This document shows, piece by piece, positions 16,238 to 25,925 of a stretch of DNA of 64,000 bases. Positions within the stretch are counted from its first letter, which is position 1. Every line of letters starts with the position of its first letter. Source of the stretch: Phyllobacterium chamaecytisi. Lineage in GTDB: Bacteria; Pseudomonadota; Alphaproteobacteria; Rhizobiales; Rhizobiaceae. The DNA lies in the NCBI RefSeq assembly GCF_020164455.1, contig NZ_JAIQWW010000021.1, positions 53,819-117,818 on the forward strand, given 5' to 3'. The translations under genes and the position numbers were made by a program. Under the pieces are notes generated by a model, which saw only the letters and a program-made list of their open reading frames with translations, did no database searches and had not been told where the DNA came from.

Positions 16238-18007
16238 ATGCACCGGACATTGAGCGAATCCAGTCGGACCTATGACGTGGCTGTCCTCGGTGCGGGCGCA
16301 GGTGGGTTGTCGGCAGCGATTTTCGCGGCGCTTGAAGGCGCGCGGGTGCTCCTGGTCGAAAGGTGCGCGCATCTTGGAGGCACGTCTGCCTTTTCCGCGG
16401 GAACGACATGGATACCTCTGACACGCCATTCGCTTTCGCTCGGAGCAGACGACAGTTATGAAAAAGCGTCGCGGTTTCTGGACCGTGCCGTCGGCAGTCA
16501 AAGTTCGGCCGCGCTTCGCAATGCATTTCTTGCCGCCGGACCTGGCGTTATTGATACTCTCGAAGACAAGACGGACGTAAAGTTTCGTGCTCGCCCCTTT
16601 CACCCGGACTACATGTACGAGTTGGAAGGCGCTTCGAGTTTCGGACGGGCGCTGGAGCCATTGCCATTCGAGGCGGCATCGCTTGGCGACGACCTGAAGC
16701 TGATCCGCCCGCCGATACCGGAATTCACTGTGCTTGGCGGCATGATGGTTGATCGTGACGACATCTCCCATCTGATGAAGCTTGGGAAATCCGTAACGTC
16801 GGCCGCCTATTCGGCGAAGCTGATTGCCCGCTATTACCTCGGAAAGATGCGCCACGGTCGCGGCACCAGGCTCGTCATGGGCAATGCGTTGATCGGGCGA
16901 ATGTTGATGGCGGCCCTGAAACTCGACGTGACCATCCTGACGGAAACCGAAACGACTTCGCTTGTGTTGAGTGGCACGGGTGTGACCAGTGTGAGGCTGC
17001 GCCAGAAGGGCATCGAGCGGCAGATTGACGTGACGGGCGGCGTCATTCTGGCATCCGGCGGCTTTGCCCAGCACAAGCGGCTGAGGATGGAAAAGCTACC
17101 GCATCCAGTGCCGGAATTCTCCCCATCCGCTCCTGGCAGTAACGGTGCCTTGCATGATCTGGCCTTCGCGGCCGGAGCTTTTCATGGCGAGACCGCGTCG
17201 CAGCCGTGCTTCTGGGCTCCAGTTTCGCGCCGCCGCCGCAAGGATGGTTCAATGGCTGTCTTCCCGCATTTCGTCTTCGATCGCGCAAAGCCCGGCATCA
17301 TTTCGGTCGGGCGTGACGGCCGCCGGTTCGTCAATGAAAGCACGAGCTATCACCGCTTTGTCTCGGCGATGTATGCCGTCAACAGGGACGACAGCCACAT
17401 GCCGGTCTATCTGGTTGCGGATGCGCGTGCGCTGAAGACATATGGATTGGGGATGATCCGGCCGGGCGGCGCAGATAAACGGCCTTTCCTGGCGGACGGA
17501 TATCTCACCGAAGGAAAAACGCCGGAGGAACTGGCCGGTAAGCTGGGCATCGATGCCGAAGGTCTCAAAGACAGCCTGGCGCGTATGAGTTCCTATGGGA
17601 AAACGGGTGTCGACATCGATTTCGCGCGCGGCACGACGGTCTATGAAAGAGCCAATGGCGATCCGGCGCATGGCCCGAATCCGAGCCTTGGTTCGCTGGA
17701 TACGCCTCCCTTCTACGCCATCCGGCTTTGGCCGGGCGACATCGGCTCGGCAACCGGTTTGGTGGGGGATGAGTATGGGCGTCTTCTGCGCCGAGACGGG
17801 TCGGTCATCGAAGGCCTCTATGCCTGTGGCAACGACCTGCAGTCGATCATGGGTGGCGCCTATCCCGGACCTGGGATCACCATCGGCCCGGCCATCGTGT
17901 TCGGCGCGTTGAGCGGGCGCCATTCGGCACAGCGCAAGATTGCATCAGGTGCTACCAGCCAAGGTTTTTCGCCCGAACGTAAAATCGGGGTCCGGGCACA
18001 CAGATAA
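16238..18007 (+). CDS. FAD-dependent oxidoreductase (fumarate reductase flavoprotein / KstD-like)
   Basis: A 589-residue flavoprotein from ATG 16238 (GGGAGG upstream); a longer frame overlapping the ATPase gene is less likely. The FAD-binding motif DVAVLGAGAGGLSAAIFAA is at the N-terminus with GGTSAFSAGTTW after it. The C-terminus has LYACGNDLQSIMGGAYPGPG, the closing FAD-site pattern of the FAD_binding_2 family. Members include 3-ketosteroid dehydrogenases, which desaturate a six-membered ring. In this operon it could introduce a double bond into a carbocyclic ketone and help aromatise it, which is inference. Confidence 0.85.
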   Translation: MHRTLSESSRTYDVAVLGAGAGGLSAAIFAALEGARVLLVERCAHLGGTSAFSAGTTWIPLTRHSLSLGADDSYEKASRFLDRAVGSQSSAALRNAFLAAGPGVIDTLEDKTDVKFRARPFHPDYMYELEGASSFGRALEPLPFEAASLGDDLKLIRPPIPEFTVLGGMMVDRDDISHLMKLGKSVTSAAYSAKLIARYYLGKMRHGRGTRLVMGNALIGRMLMAALKLDVTILTETETTSLVLSGTGVTSVRLRQKGIERQIDVTGGVILASGGFAQHKRLRMEKLPHPVPEFSPSAPGSNGALHDLAFAAGAFHGETASQPCFWAPVSRRRRKDGSMAVFPHFVFDRAKPGIISVGRDGRRFVNESTSYHRFVSAMYAVNRDDSHMPVYLVADARALKTYGLGMIRPGGADKRPFLADGYLTEGKTPEELAGKLGIDAEGLKDSLARMSSYGKTGVDIDFARGTTVYERANGDPAHGPNPSLGSLDTPPFYAIRLWPGDIGSATGLVGDEYGRLLRRDGSVIEGLYACGNDLQSIMGGAYPGPGITIGPAIVFGALSGRHSAQRKIASGATSQGFSPERKIGVRAHR

Positions 18008-18018
18008 GGAGGTTCGTG

Positions 18019-19905
18019 ATGAAGACATCCATTGCAACAGTGTCACTCAGCGGAGACTTGAAACAAAAGCTTGAGGCGATCGCGACCGCCGGATTCGACG
18101 GAGTGGAAATTTTCGAAAACGATTTCCTGGCATTCGATGAAAGTCCGGCCCAGGTTGGCCAGATGATCCGAGAACACGGGTTGGAAATCACCCTCTTTCA
18201 GCCATTTCGCGATTTCGAAGGCATGCCTGAACCGCTTCGGTCGCGCACATTCGATCGAGCCGAGCGCAAATTCGATGTCATGCAGGAAATGGGCACCGAT
18301 CTCGTGCTTGTTTGTTCGAATGTTTCATCGGTTGCAATTGGTGGACTGGATCGCGCTGCTGCCGATTTTCATGAGTTGGGCGAGAGAGCAGCAAAACGCG
18401 GGCTGCGTGTTGGCTATGAAGCGCTTGCCTGGGGCCGCCATATCAACGATCACCGTGATGCTTGGGAAATCGTGCGCCGGACAGATCACCCAAACATCGG
18501 ACTTATCCTCGACAGCTTCCATACGCTGTCACGCAAAATCGATGTCAATTCGATCCGTTCTATCCCCAAGGAGAAGATTTTCATCGTTCAGCTGGCCGAT
18601 GCGCCGCTGATAGACATGGATTTGCTTTATTGGAGCCGGCATTTCCGCAATATGCCAGGCGAGGGCGATCTACCCGTGCTCGAATTCATGAAAGCAGTCG
18701 CCGCCACTGGATATGACGGGTATCTGTCGCTCGAGATTTTCAACGATCAATTTCGCGGTGGTTCTCCAAGAGCAATTGCTGTCGATGGCCGCCGGTCCCT
18801 TGTCTATCTGGAAGACCAGGTGAAACGTGCTGAACCAGAAAAGAAATCGCCCATCCCTATGATGCCACCACGTGGCGCAGTGGAACGCGTGGCCTTTGTG
18901 GAATTCACGATCGACAGTGCCGAAGCACCGCAGCTTCAGGCATTGATTGCATGTCTCGGCTTCAAGGAAGTTGCAAAACACAAGACCAAACAGGTGTCGG
19001 TTTTTCGGCAGGGGGATATCAACCTTGTCATCAACACCGAGAAGAAGGGCTTTGCCAGCTCTTCTTACGCAGTCCACGGCACATCGGCCTACGCCATGGG
19101 ACTGATGGTCGACGACGCACATGCGGTTGTCGAACGTGCCGTAGCGCTGGGAGCCGAGCGATTCGAACAGCCGCTTGATACCGGCGAGATCGAGATGCCG
19201 GCCGTACGTGGAATCGGTGGTGGTATTGTGTATTTTCTCGATCACAAGTCACCGCTCGATCGCATATGGGAAATCGAGTTCAACCCGGTTGAAGGTGATC
19301 CCACCCAGTGGGCAGGCCTTCGAACTTTCGATCATATAGCGCAGACAATGAGGTATGAAGAACTGCCTACATGGCTCCTTTTCTATACGTCAATATTGCA
19401 GGCCCACAAGACGCCCATGGTCGACATTATCGATCCCGCTGGCATCGTGCGCAGCCAGGTCGTGGAAAACGATGCGGGATCTCTTCGGATCACTCTCAAC
19501 GGAGCTGAGAACAAAAATACCCTGGCCGGACATTTCATAACGGAGACGTTGGGGTCCGGCATTCAGCATCTGGCTTTCACCACCGACGATATTTTTGCCA
19601 CCGCGGAAGCTCTCAAGGCAAATGGCTTCGTACCACTTAGTATCTCGCCCAATTATTACGATGATCTGGAGGCGCGTTTCGGTCTCGACCCGGACATGAC
19701 GGACCGGCTTAAGGGCCATAATATTCTCTATGACCGCGATGAAAATGACGAGTATTTCCAGCTCTACAGCCCGACCTATGGGGAAGGGTTCTTCTTTGAG
19801 ATTGTGCAGCGAACGGGCTATCGAGGCTATGGAGCCGCAAATGCCATTTTCCGGATTGCCGCACTTCGAAAGTATTTGCGTCCGGCAGGAATGCCTCACG
19901 CATAG
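18019..19905 (+). CDS. quiC: 3-dehydroshikimate dehydratase, two-domain QuiC type (TIM barrel + HPPD-like)
   Basis: A 628-residue fusion. The N-terminal TIM barrel (about 1-280) carries metal-ligand motifs [13 protein letters not shown] (Glu), [12 protein letters not shown] (Asp/His), FIVQLADAP (Gln) and LSLEIFND (Glu). The C-terminal half (about 290-620) is a vicinal-oxygen-chelate pair like 4-hydroxyphenylpyruvate dioxygenase, with [12 protein letters not shown] and [13 protein letters not shown]. Such bifunctional proteins convert 3-dehydroshikimate to protocatechuate. AAGGAGG serves ATG 18019 better than the GTG at 18016. A canonical dehydroquinase follows 29 bases later, completing dehydroquinate to protocatechuate. 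Confidence 0.85.
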   Translation: MKTSIATVSLSGDLKQKLEAIATAGFDGVEIFENDFLAFDESPAQVGQMIREHGLEITLFQPFRDFEGMPEPLRSRTFDRAERKFDVMQEMGTDLVLVCSNVSSVAIGGLDRAAADFHELGERAAKRGLRVGYEALAWGRHINDHRDAWEIVRRTDHPNIGLILDSFHTLSRKIDVNSIRSIPKEKIFIVQLADAPLIDMDLLYWSRHFRNMPGEGDLPVLEFMKAVAATGYDGYLSLEIFNDQFRGGSPRAIAVDGRRSLVYLEDQVKRAEPEKKSPIPMMPPRGAVERVAFVEFTIDSAEAPQLQALIACLGFKEVAKHKTKQVSVFRQGDINLVINTEKKGFASSSYAVHGTSAYAMGLMVDDAHAVVERAVALGAERFEQPLDTGEIEMPAVRGIGGGIVYFLDHKSPLDRIWEIEFNPVEGDPTQWAGLRTFDHIAQTMRYEELPTWLLFYTSILQAHKTPMVDIIDPAGIVRSQVVENDAGSLRITLNGAENKNTLAGHFITETLGSGIQHLAFTTDDIFATAEALKANGFVPLSISPNYYDDLEARFGLDPDMTDRLKGHNILYDRDENDEYFQLYSPTYGEGFFFEIVQRTGYRGYGAANAIFRIAALRKYLRPAGMPHA

Positions 19906-19934
19906 CCCCGATTTGTTGGCCCAAGGAGATCTCC

Positions 19935-20384
19935 GTGAAAACCATCTACATCATCAATGGACCTAACTTGAATTTGCTCGGAAAGCGTCAACCGGAGATT
20001 TATGGGTTCGAAACGCTTTCAGATGTTGAAACACAATGCGTGGAACTCGCTACCGAATTGGGTGGGTCAATCCGTTTTCTCCAGAGCAACCGTGAATATG
20101 AAATTATTGACTGGATTCATGAAGCGCGTGGCAAGGCAGCCGGTATTATAATCAATGCTGGAGCATTCACGCATACTTCGATCGCAATTCTGGACGCCTT
20201 GAACACCTTCGAGGGTACCGTCATGGAAGTTCACATTTCAAACATCCACAAACGCGAAAGTTTCCGGCACCATTCTTACATTTCCACGCGTGCGGATGGT
20301 GTGATCGTGGGATGTGGAACGGAAGGCTACCAGCTTGCCTTACGCAGGGTAATGTCACTGGCGAAAACAGTCCCCACGGCATAG
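19935..20384 (+). CDS. aroQ: type II 3-dehydroquinate dehydratase
   Basis: A 149-residue dodecameric-type dehydroquinase that removes water from 3-dehydroquinate. All signature sites are present: [17 protein letters not shown] (Arg and catalytic Tyr), [13 protein letters not shown] (substrate loop with His), EVHISN (Glu/His) and [10 protein letters not shown] (Arg pair). AAGGAG lies nine bases before the GTG/ATG region; the frame begins at 19935. Last gene of the long plus-strand operon and coupled in function to quiC. A biosynthetic role is possible, but the location favours quinate-type catabolism. Confidence 0.92.
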   Translation: MKTIYIINGPNLNLLGKRQPEIYGFETLSDVETQCVELATELGGSIRFLQSNREYEIIDWIHEARGKAAGIIINAGAFTHTSIAILDALNTFEGTVMEVHISNIHKRESFRHHSYISTRADGVIVGCGTEGYQLALRRVMSLAKTVPTA

Positions 20385-20421
20385 CATGGGAACCGGAGCC
20401 CCAAGCCGCGCCGGCGGCAGT

Positions 20422-21885
20422 TCATGCTTCCTGGGTCTCCCGATGCACTTGGGGACGTGGCACAAGCAGGCAGGCTGGTACGATCAACAGGGCGATGAGA
20501 AGCATCGCAATGAAGGTCGCGTGCAGCGCGTGCTGCAGGGCAAGTCGGATCTCTTCTGCATCGCTGATGACGGCACTCGTGCCATTCAAAAGGCCCCGTA
20601 ACTGCTCCGGCGTTATGGAATGGGCGCTGGCGGTATTGGCCAGCCCGTAAGACAGTACCGCACCAAGCAATGCTGCACCGAGCGTGCTGCCCAAATTGCG
20701 CGAAAATACATTCGAGGCGGTGGCACTGCCGCGCTCATGCGCGCTTACACTTTCCTGTGTCAGGATCAATGCGCCGATATTGAGCAGGCCCATGCCGAAG
20801 CCCATGACAAGGGAACCGGCACCGGCCAATACGGCTGAACTTGAGGGGTTAAGCAGGACGAAAAGACATGTCCCGACCGGAATGCATAGGCTGCCGGCGA
20901 CCATGAGGGGCCGCAGACCGAGGCGTGCAAACTGCCGGGAGGCGATTGTCGCGCCCAGGGGCCAGCCCAACAACAGCATCGTCAAGGCGAATCCCGCAAC
21001 GAGCGGCGAGCGGTTGAGGACCGTTTGTACATACATTGGCAGGAAGGTCGTCAGGCCCATTATCGACATGCTGGCGAAAAAGACCGCCAGGTTTGCGAAC
21101 GCAATCGGCCGTTTCAGCCACAGGTCGGGGGCAACCATAGGTGCTTCGGCCCGCCGCTCCTGCCAGATGAAGGCCACAAGAGTGACAATGAAGACCAACA
21201 GCGCGGCGATTGCCTCACCGGATACTGCACTTTCCATTTCGGTCAAGGCAATCATCAGCGAGGAAATGGAAATGGCAAAAAGTGCTGCGCCAAGTACATC
21301 GATGGAGACGACCCGGGCCCGCCTTTCCTCGTGGAGATAAAGGATGAACCCCAGTGCTGCGAAAAGCCCAACCGGAACGTTGATCCAGAATATCCATGCC
21401 CAGGGAAGGTTGTGGATGATGATGCTGCCGAGCAGCGGTCCAACGACGGCCGACAAAGCCCATACGCTTGCCAGATAGCCCTGCACCTTGCCACGCTGGT
21501 TCCCGGGAAAAAGATCGGCAACCACTGTCATGGCGACGGGTTGAATTGCCCCAGCACCGATACCCTGCAGCAGCCTGAAAGCGATCATCGACGGCATCGA
21601 CCATGCGAAACCGGCAAGCACCGAGGCGAACAAAAACAGTGCAATGCCGACGAGTATCACAGGCTTGCGACCATAAACATCAGCCAGCTTTCCGAACACC
21701 ACGGTTGTCGCGGTCAGGGTCAGCAAGAACGAGGAAAAAACCCAGGAATAGAGATTGATTTGCCCCAGCTGGGCGGCGATTTGCGGCATCGCCGTTGAAA
21801 CGATCGTCGCTTCGATGGCGATCATCGCCATGCTTGCCATGATCGCGACTACAACGGGCGCGCGACGGGTAGTTTGCTCTGTCAT
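20422..21885 (-). CDS. MFS transporter, DHA2 (EmrB/QacA) type
   Basis: A 487-residue integral membrane transporter with about 14 predicted hydrophobic segments, the size typical of the DHA2 drug:proton antiporters. Loop motif GKLADVYGRKPVIL (about 66-79) is motif A, and RLLQGIGAGAIQPVAMTVV (about 108-126) matches motif B. It is convergent with the dehydroquinase gene and has no fusion protein beside it. It may export a toxic aromatic intermediate such as protocatechuate or be an unrelated drug exporter. Substrate unknown. Confidence 0.88.
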   Translation of the reverse strand: MTEQTTRRAPVVVAIMASMAMIAIEATIVSTAMPQIAAQLGQINLYSWVFSSFLLTLTATTVVFGKLADVYGRKPVILVGIALFLFASVLAGFAWSMPSMIAFRLLQGIGAGAIQPVAMTVVADLFPGNQRGKVQGYLASVWALSAVVGPLLGSIIIHNLPWAWIFWINVPVGLFAALGFILYLHEERRARVVSIDVLGAALFAISISSLMIALTEMESAVSGEAIAALLVFIVTLVAFIWQERRAEAPMVAPDLWLKRPIAFANLAVFFASMSIMGLTTFLPMYVQTVLNRSPLVAGFALTMLLLGWPLGATIASRQFARLGLRPLMVAGSLCIPVGTCLFVLLNPSSSAVLAGAGSLVMGFGMGLLNIGALILTQESVSAHERGSATASNVFSRNLGSTLGAALLGAVLSYGLANTASAHSITPEQLRGLLNGTSAVISDAEEIRLALQHALHATFIAMLLIALLIVPACLLVPRPQVHRETQEA

Positions 21886-22007
21886 GGATGGCTTTCAGAC
21901 CAAACGGCGCGACTCAAGGATCGGCGTTCGGCGCAGATGGGAATAATGATAAGGACCTATCTAATCCTCGACGCTCGCGCGTCAAGCAGCAATTTATCCC
22001 GCGGAAA

Positions 22008-22361
22008 TCAAATCTTCGGCAGAATTCTATCCATGGCTTTTCCCCGGGCCACCTCGTCGATGAGCTTATCCAAGTAACGGATTTCTCGCATCGTCGGCTC
22101 TTCGACATCCTCCACCCGAACGCCGCAAACCACGCCTTTGATCAGGGTTCTCAAGGGGTTGAGTTTGGGAGCCTCGGCAAAAAACGTCTCAAAATCAGTT
22201 TTTTGTTCAAGCTGGGTTTGTAACCCTTTCTCATCGTAGCCTGTCAGCCAACAAATAATCTGATCGACCTCTGTTTTTGTGCGCCCCTTTTTCTCTGCTT
22301 TCGCAACGTAATGTGGATAAACGCTTGCGAAGCTGGTCGTATAGATCCTGTGTTTTGCCAT
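22008..22361 (-). CDS. DUF2200 family protein
   Basis: A 117-residue cytosolic protein. The beginning [19 protein letters not shown] and the later [20 protein letters not shown] are recognisable for DUF2200, a small conserved family of unknown function. It is fairly charged, with no signal or membrane segment. GAGGAG about nine bases before the ATG supports the start. Single gene between an exporter and an aminotransferase. Confidence 0.85.
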   Translation of the reverse strand: MAKHRIYTTSFASVYPHYVAKAEKKGRTKTEVDQIICWLTGYDEKGLQTQLEQKTDFETFFAEAPKLNPLRTLIKGVVCGVRVEDVEEPTMREIRYLDKLIDEVARGKAMDRILPKI

Positions 22362-22441
22362 AGACTTCTGCTCCTCGGCTCCTCATCTGGCGATCAATCG
22401 ATCGCCTCGATGCCTTGCCTTCAGCCGCCACGTCCGGCCGA

Positions 22442-23611
22442 CTACTTCGTCAGGAACTTACCCATGCGCTCGATGGCGCGGAGGATGTTTTCCTCTGAAT
22501 TCGCGTAGGACAACCGGATATAGCCTTCGCCAAGAATGCCGAAATCGGGTCCGCCGATCAGTGCAACACCCGCTTCGTCCAGTAACGCCGTAGCGAGTTG
22601 CTTTGCCGCCCAGCCAGTCTCCTTGACGTTGGGAAAGGCATAGAACGCGCCCTTTGGCGTGGCGCAGCTGATACCGGGCAGGCTGTTGAGGCCATCGACG
22701 ACGACCTTGCGGCGGTTGTCGAAAGCCTTGCACATTTTGATCACATCATCCTGCGGCCCATCGATGGCGGCGATGCCGGCAAACTGGCTCGGCGCGTTGA
22801 CGCAGGACCAGCAATTGACCGCGAGCTTGCGCACCTTGTCATAGAGCTGATTTGGCCAAATCGACCAGCCCATGCGCCAGCCGGTCATCGCCCAGGTCTT
22901 CGACCAACCGTTGAGGATGATCAACCGGTCGCGAATTTCCGGGAAGGTGAGCAGCGAGCAATGCTCTTCGCCATCATAGGTCATGACGTCGTATATCTCG
23001 TCGGACATGATCGCCACATGCGGATGGGCTTCGAGACCTTTCACCAGCTTCTCGACCTCGGATTTCGGCGTGACGCCGCCGGTCGGATTGGCCGGCGAAT
23101 TGAGGATCAGAAGCCGTGTCTGAGGCGTGATCAACGCAAGGGTCTCTTCGGCCGAAAATGCAAAGCCATTTTCTTCCCGGATGGGTACAGGGATTGGCTT
23201 GGCACCCGTAAATTCGATCATCGAGCGGTAGATCGGAAAGCCGGGATCCGGATAGAGGATTTCGGCGCCCGGTTCACCGAAGATCAGGATCGCGGCGAAC
23301 ATCGTGACCTTGCCGCCGGGAACGATCATGATGTTTTCCGGTGAGACCTCGACGCCTGTCGTCGTGAGTGTGCGGCGCGCCACAGCCTCGCGGGCGGCAA
23401 GCAGACCGTTGGCCGGCGTATAGCCATGATGGCCGTCCTTAAGGGCCTTGATGGCCGCCTCGACGATGTGGCCGGGTGTTTTGAAATCCGGCTGGCCGAT
23501 GCCGAGATTGATGATGTCCTTGCCCTCGGCGGCGAGAGCGGTAGCCCGGGCGAGGACGGCAAAGGCATTTTCTTCGCCGATACGGTCGAAACCAGCAATG
23601 GTACGCAGCAT
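22442..23611 (-). CDS. pyridoxal phosphate-dependent aminotransferase (class I/II)
   Basis: A 389-residue fold type I aminotransferase. LGIGQPDFKTPGHI near residue 38, the substrate loop NSPANPTGGV (about 175), SDEIYDVMTYDGEEH, and the PLP lysine in ILNGWSKTWAMTGWRMGW (about 235) are all present, as is the C-terminal YIRLSYANSEENI with the carboxylate-binding Arg. It resembles aspartate/aromatic aminotransferases of the AspC-2/PatA type. Monocistronic and divergent from a GNAT gene. Precise amino donor unknown. Confidence 0.9.
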   Translation of the reverse strand: MLRTIAGFDRIGEENAFAVLARATALAAEGKDIINLGIGQPDFKTPGHIVEAAIKALKDGHHGYTPANGLLAAREAVARRTLTTTGVEVSPENIMIVPGGKVTMFAAILIFGEPGAEILYPDPGFPIYRSMIEFTGAKPIPVPIREENGFAFSAEETLALITPQTRLLILNSPANPTGGVTPKSEVEKLVKGLEAHPHVAIMSDEIYDVMTYDGEEHCSLLTFPEIRDRLIILNGWSKTWAMTGWRMGWSIWPNQLYDKVRKLAVNCWSCVNAPSQFAGIAAIDGPQDDVIKMCKAFDNRRKVVVDGLNSLPGISCATPKGAFYAFPNVKETGWAAKQLATALLDEAGVALIGGPDFGILGEGYIRLSYANSEENILRAIERMGKFLTK

Positions 23612-23704
23612 TTTCTTGTCTCACATACAATTTTCAACTTCTGCTTTGTGTGCGGAGTGGCATAACAAGTCAAATACTCTCAATTTCAGCGAGCAGATTT
23701 CACC

Positions 23705-24376
23705 ATGACCGATCTGAAAGACTGGACGCCACGCCCACTCCCGGCCCGCGAACCGCTCGAGGGCCGCTACGTGCGGCTGGAGCCACTCGATGCCGCGAAA
23801 CATGGCGACGGGCTCTACGAGGCATCGTCGGTTGCAGACGCGGGCGACCGGTTCAGGTTCCTGTTTGAAAATCCGGCGGAGGACCGCGAAGCATTCGGGG
23901 CGTGGCTGGAAAAGGTCGAAGCGAGCAAGGACCCGCTGTTCTTCGCCGTGATCGACAAGGCGAGCGGCAAGGTGGCGGGACGTCAGACATTGATGCGTAT
24001 CGACCCGGCATTCGGCGTGATCGAGATCGGCAATATCTATTGGGGACCGCTGATTTCGCGAAAAGCAGCAGCGACGGAAGCGCAGTTCCTGTTCATGAAA
24101 TATGCCTTTGAGCTCGGATACCGGCGCTACGAATGGAAATGCAACAATGCCAACGAGCCGTCGAAACGGGCGGCGGAGCGGTTCGGCTTCAAGTTCGAGG
24201 GCGTATTCCGCCAGCACATGGTGCAGAAGGGCAAGAACCGCGACACGGCGTGGTATTCGGTCATCGACAGTGAATGGCCGGCGCTGAAGGCTGCTTACGA
24301 AGCCTGGCTTTCGCCGGATAATTTCGATGCCAATGGCAAGCAGATCAAGCGGCTGGAAGAGTTTCGTATTGGGTGA
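23705..24376 (+). CDS. GNAT family N-acetyltransferase (RimJ/RimL-like)
   Basis: A 223-residue acetyltransferase of the type that acts on amino groups. Typical segments are YVRLEPLDAAKHGDGLYEAS at the start, IGNIYWGPLISRKAAATEA (acetyl-CoA region, about residue 101), and the RRYEWKCNNANEPSKRAAERFGF motif with the conserved Asn/Arg positions; the C-terminal half has FEGVFRQHMV...RDTAWYSV. It stands alone before a dispersed repeat. Substrate unknown; ribosomal protein or small amine are options. Confidence 0.88.
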   Translation: MTDLKDWTPRPLPAREPLEGRYVRLEPLDAAKHGDGLYEASSVADAGDRFRFLFENPAEDREAFGAWLEKVEASKDPLFFAVIDKASGKVAGRQTLMRIDPAFGVIEIGNIYWGPLISRKAAATEAQFLFMKYAFELGYRRYEWKCNNANEPSKRAAERFGFKFEGVFRQHMVQKGKNRDTAWYSVIDSEWPALKAAYEAWLSPDNFDANGKQIKRLEEFRIG

Positions 24377-24395
24377 TGTTTTGGCGGCGCGGGTG

Positions 24396-24573
24396 ATCTC
24401 TCCCCTTGTGGGAGAGAAAGCGATTTCAGCATCTTAGCCCTTGCTAAGTGCTAGAAATCGCAAGAGAGGGGATTTTGCTTTGCGTGCTCCAAATCCCCTC
24501 TCTTGGGTTTTCCAAGGATTTAGCGAAGAGGCTAAATCCAAGAAAACCCTTTCTCCCCCACAAGGGGGGAGAT
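24396..24573. repeat. 178-bp dispersed palindromic intergenic repeat, copy 1
   Basis: The ends are inverted: ATCTCTCCCCTTGTGGGAGA at the left and the complementary CTCCCCCACAAGGGGGGAGAT at the right. Inside, GCGATTTCAGCATCTTAGC pairs with GCTAAGTGCTAGAAATCGC to give a strong hairpin, and GGGTTTTCC...AAAACCC arms follow. A second copy lies at 31144-31315 with high identity over its whole length. It contains no ORF, so it is probably a non-autonomous repeat or a structured RNA element at gene ends. Confidence 0.85.
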
Positions 24574-24649
24574 AAACGTGGTGCACTTGCATAAAACCGC
24601 CACGCGGCTACAACGTGCTGAGATGCATTGAACACAAGGCCAATCAAGC

Positions 24650-24856
24650 GTGACCGATCCGAAAACCCGTAATGCGGCCATTGCCGCCGCTTGTATCATG
24701 CTTGGCTTTGGCTTCGTCGCCTATTGGATGCCGACGCTGATGTTGGCGCTCGGCGAGCGATCGACACTCGCGGCAGGGATTTTTGCCGTGGTCTTTGTCG
24801 CGGGATTCTTTTTCGTCTTCTGGTTGCGTGCCAGAAAACAGCATGAAAATGATTGA
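24650..24856 (+). CDS. small two-helix membrane protein
   Basis: A 68-residue protein starting at GTG 24650 (AAGG upstream). Two hydrophobic segments (about 9-30, AAIAAACIMLGFGFVAYWMP, and 43-60, AGIFAVVFVAGFFFVFWL) separated by a short polar loop, with a charged RARKQHEND tail, suggest an inner-membrane hairpin. No family assigned. Its stop lies one base from the end of the convergent nickel/cobalt transporter gene. Codon use is like its neighbours, which supports a real gene. Confidence 0.55.
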   Translation: MTDPKTRNAAIAAACIMLGFGFVAYWMPTLMLALGERSTLAAGIFAVVFVAGFFFVFWLRARKQHEND

Positions 24857-24857
24857 A

Positions 24858-25913
24858 CTAATATTGCAGCGAGGCGGTCAGCAGCAGGACGCCGAAAAGC
24901 ACGATGAACAGTGCGCCGCCAATCTCGATGATGTTTTGAACGCGGCCTGAAAGCGCGGACGCGCCGGAAACGCGCAGTGCGACATTCTTTGCGGTCACAG
25001 CCAGCGTTGCCAGTATGGCGACGGTAATGAACGTGCCGAGCGCCATGGCGAAGACCGAGAGAACGCCGCCGAGGACGAGGCCATTCAGTAGCGAGAAGGT
25101 CAGGACGATCAGTGCGCCGGAGCAGGGGCGAAGGCCAACGGCGATGATTGCCGACCATGCGGTTTTCCAGTTGAAATCACCGGCGATCATCGCAGGATCC
25201 GGCGCATGCGAATGGCCGCAGGTTTCGCAGACCTCACCCGCCGCGTGATTGTGATGATGGCCGTGATCATGGCTGTGGGCGCCGTGCGAATGACCGTGAT
25301 CGTGATGGTCGTGGTCGTGGTCATGATGGTGATCGTGACCCGCCACAATCTTTTCGGGCATCAGGTGCGCGACACGCGGGCGGAAAAGCACCGGCACCTT
25401 GCGCCATAGCAGCGACAGGCCAAAGGCGATGATCAGAATGAAGCTCGCCATTTCCATATAATGCGTGGCATCGTCCATCGATACAGTCGTGCCGCGTAGC
25501 ACGAGGAATGTGAGGCCGATGACGAAGATCGCGGTGAAAGCCTGCAGCATCGACGAGGCGAAAGAGAGGACGATGCCGCGCTTCAGCGTCGTTTCATTGG
25601 CCAGCATGTAGGACGAAATCACCGCCTTGCCGTGGCCGGGGCCGACAGCATGCAGAATACCGTAAAGGAATGACAGGCCAACGAGGATCGACGCCTGCCA
25701 TGGGTCTTCGCGCATGCCTTTGAGTGCATGCGTCATGGCAAGATAGAAACTGCGCTGCTGCATGTTGATCCAGAGGATGATTTCCGCGAACGGGCCCGTC
25801 GGTTGCATGGCAACCTCGTTCATACCGATGCCAAGCGAAGTTTTCTGCGCCAGCGCATGGCCACTGAAAAACAATGCGAGGGCGAGTGCGCCGAACAGGG
25901 TTCTTTTCCGCAT
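24858..25913 (-). CDS. nickel/cobalt transporter, NicO/RcnA family
   Basis: A 351-residue inner-membrane protein that moves Ni/Co ions, usually outward. It has an N-terminal signal-like segment, about six transmembrane helices, the GILHAVGPGHGKAVI motif (about residue 85) and a long cytoplasmic His/Asp-rich loop (about 190-245) with many HDH and HSH units and a CETCGHSH end. The second half has GLRPCSGALIVL, another family motif. It lies 12 bases after the DUF1007 gene, the standard partner. Nickel or cobalt homeostasis is the likely role. Confidence 0.92.
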   Translation of the reverse strand: MRKRTLFGALALALFFSGHALAQKTSLGIGMNEVAMQPTGPFAEIILWINMQQRSFYLAMTHALKGMREDPWQASILVGLSFLYGILHAVGPGHGKAVISSYMLANETTLKRGIVLSFASSMLQAFTAIFVIGLTFLVLRGTTVSMDDATHYMEMASFILIIAFGLSLLWRKVPVLFRPRVAHLMPEKIVAGHDHHHDHDHDHHDHGHSHGAHSHDHGHHHNHAAGEVCETCGHSHAPDPAMIAGDFNWKTAWSAIIAVGLRPCSGALIVLTFSLLNGLVLGGVLSVFAMALGTFITVAILATLAVTAKNVALRVSGASALSGRVQNIIEIGGALFIVLFGVLLLTASLQY

Positions 25914-25925
25914 GTTGTCTTCGTC

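Noticed and set aside
16094..17074. 326-codon minus-strand frame
   Set aside because: It lies antisense to the ABC ATPase end and the flavoprotein start, both well supported; composition is Arg/His-rich shadow text.
21025..21798. 257-codon plus-strand frame
   Set aside because: Antisense to the DHA2 exporter; the protein would be hydrophilic with scattered Cys and Gln and no recognisable domain.
25230..25350. Tandem GTGATC/ATGGTC-like repeats resembling a satellite or CRISPR-like array
   Set aside because: They are codons of the His/Asp-rich cytoplasmic loop of the NicO transporter read on the opposite strand; no spacers are present.
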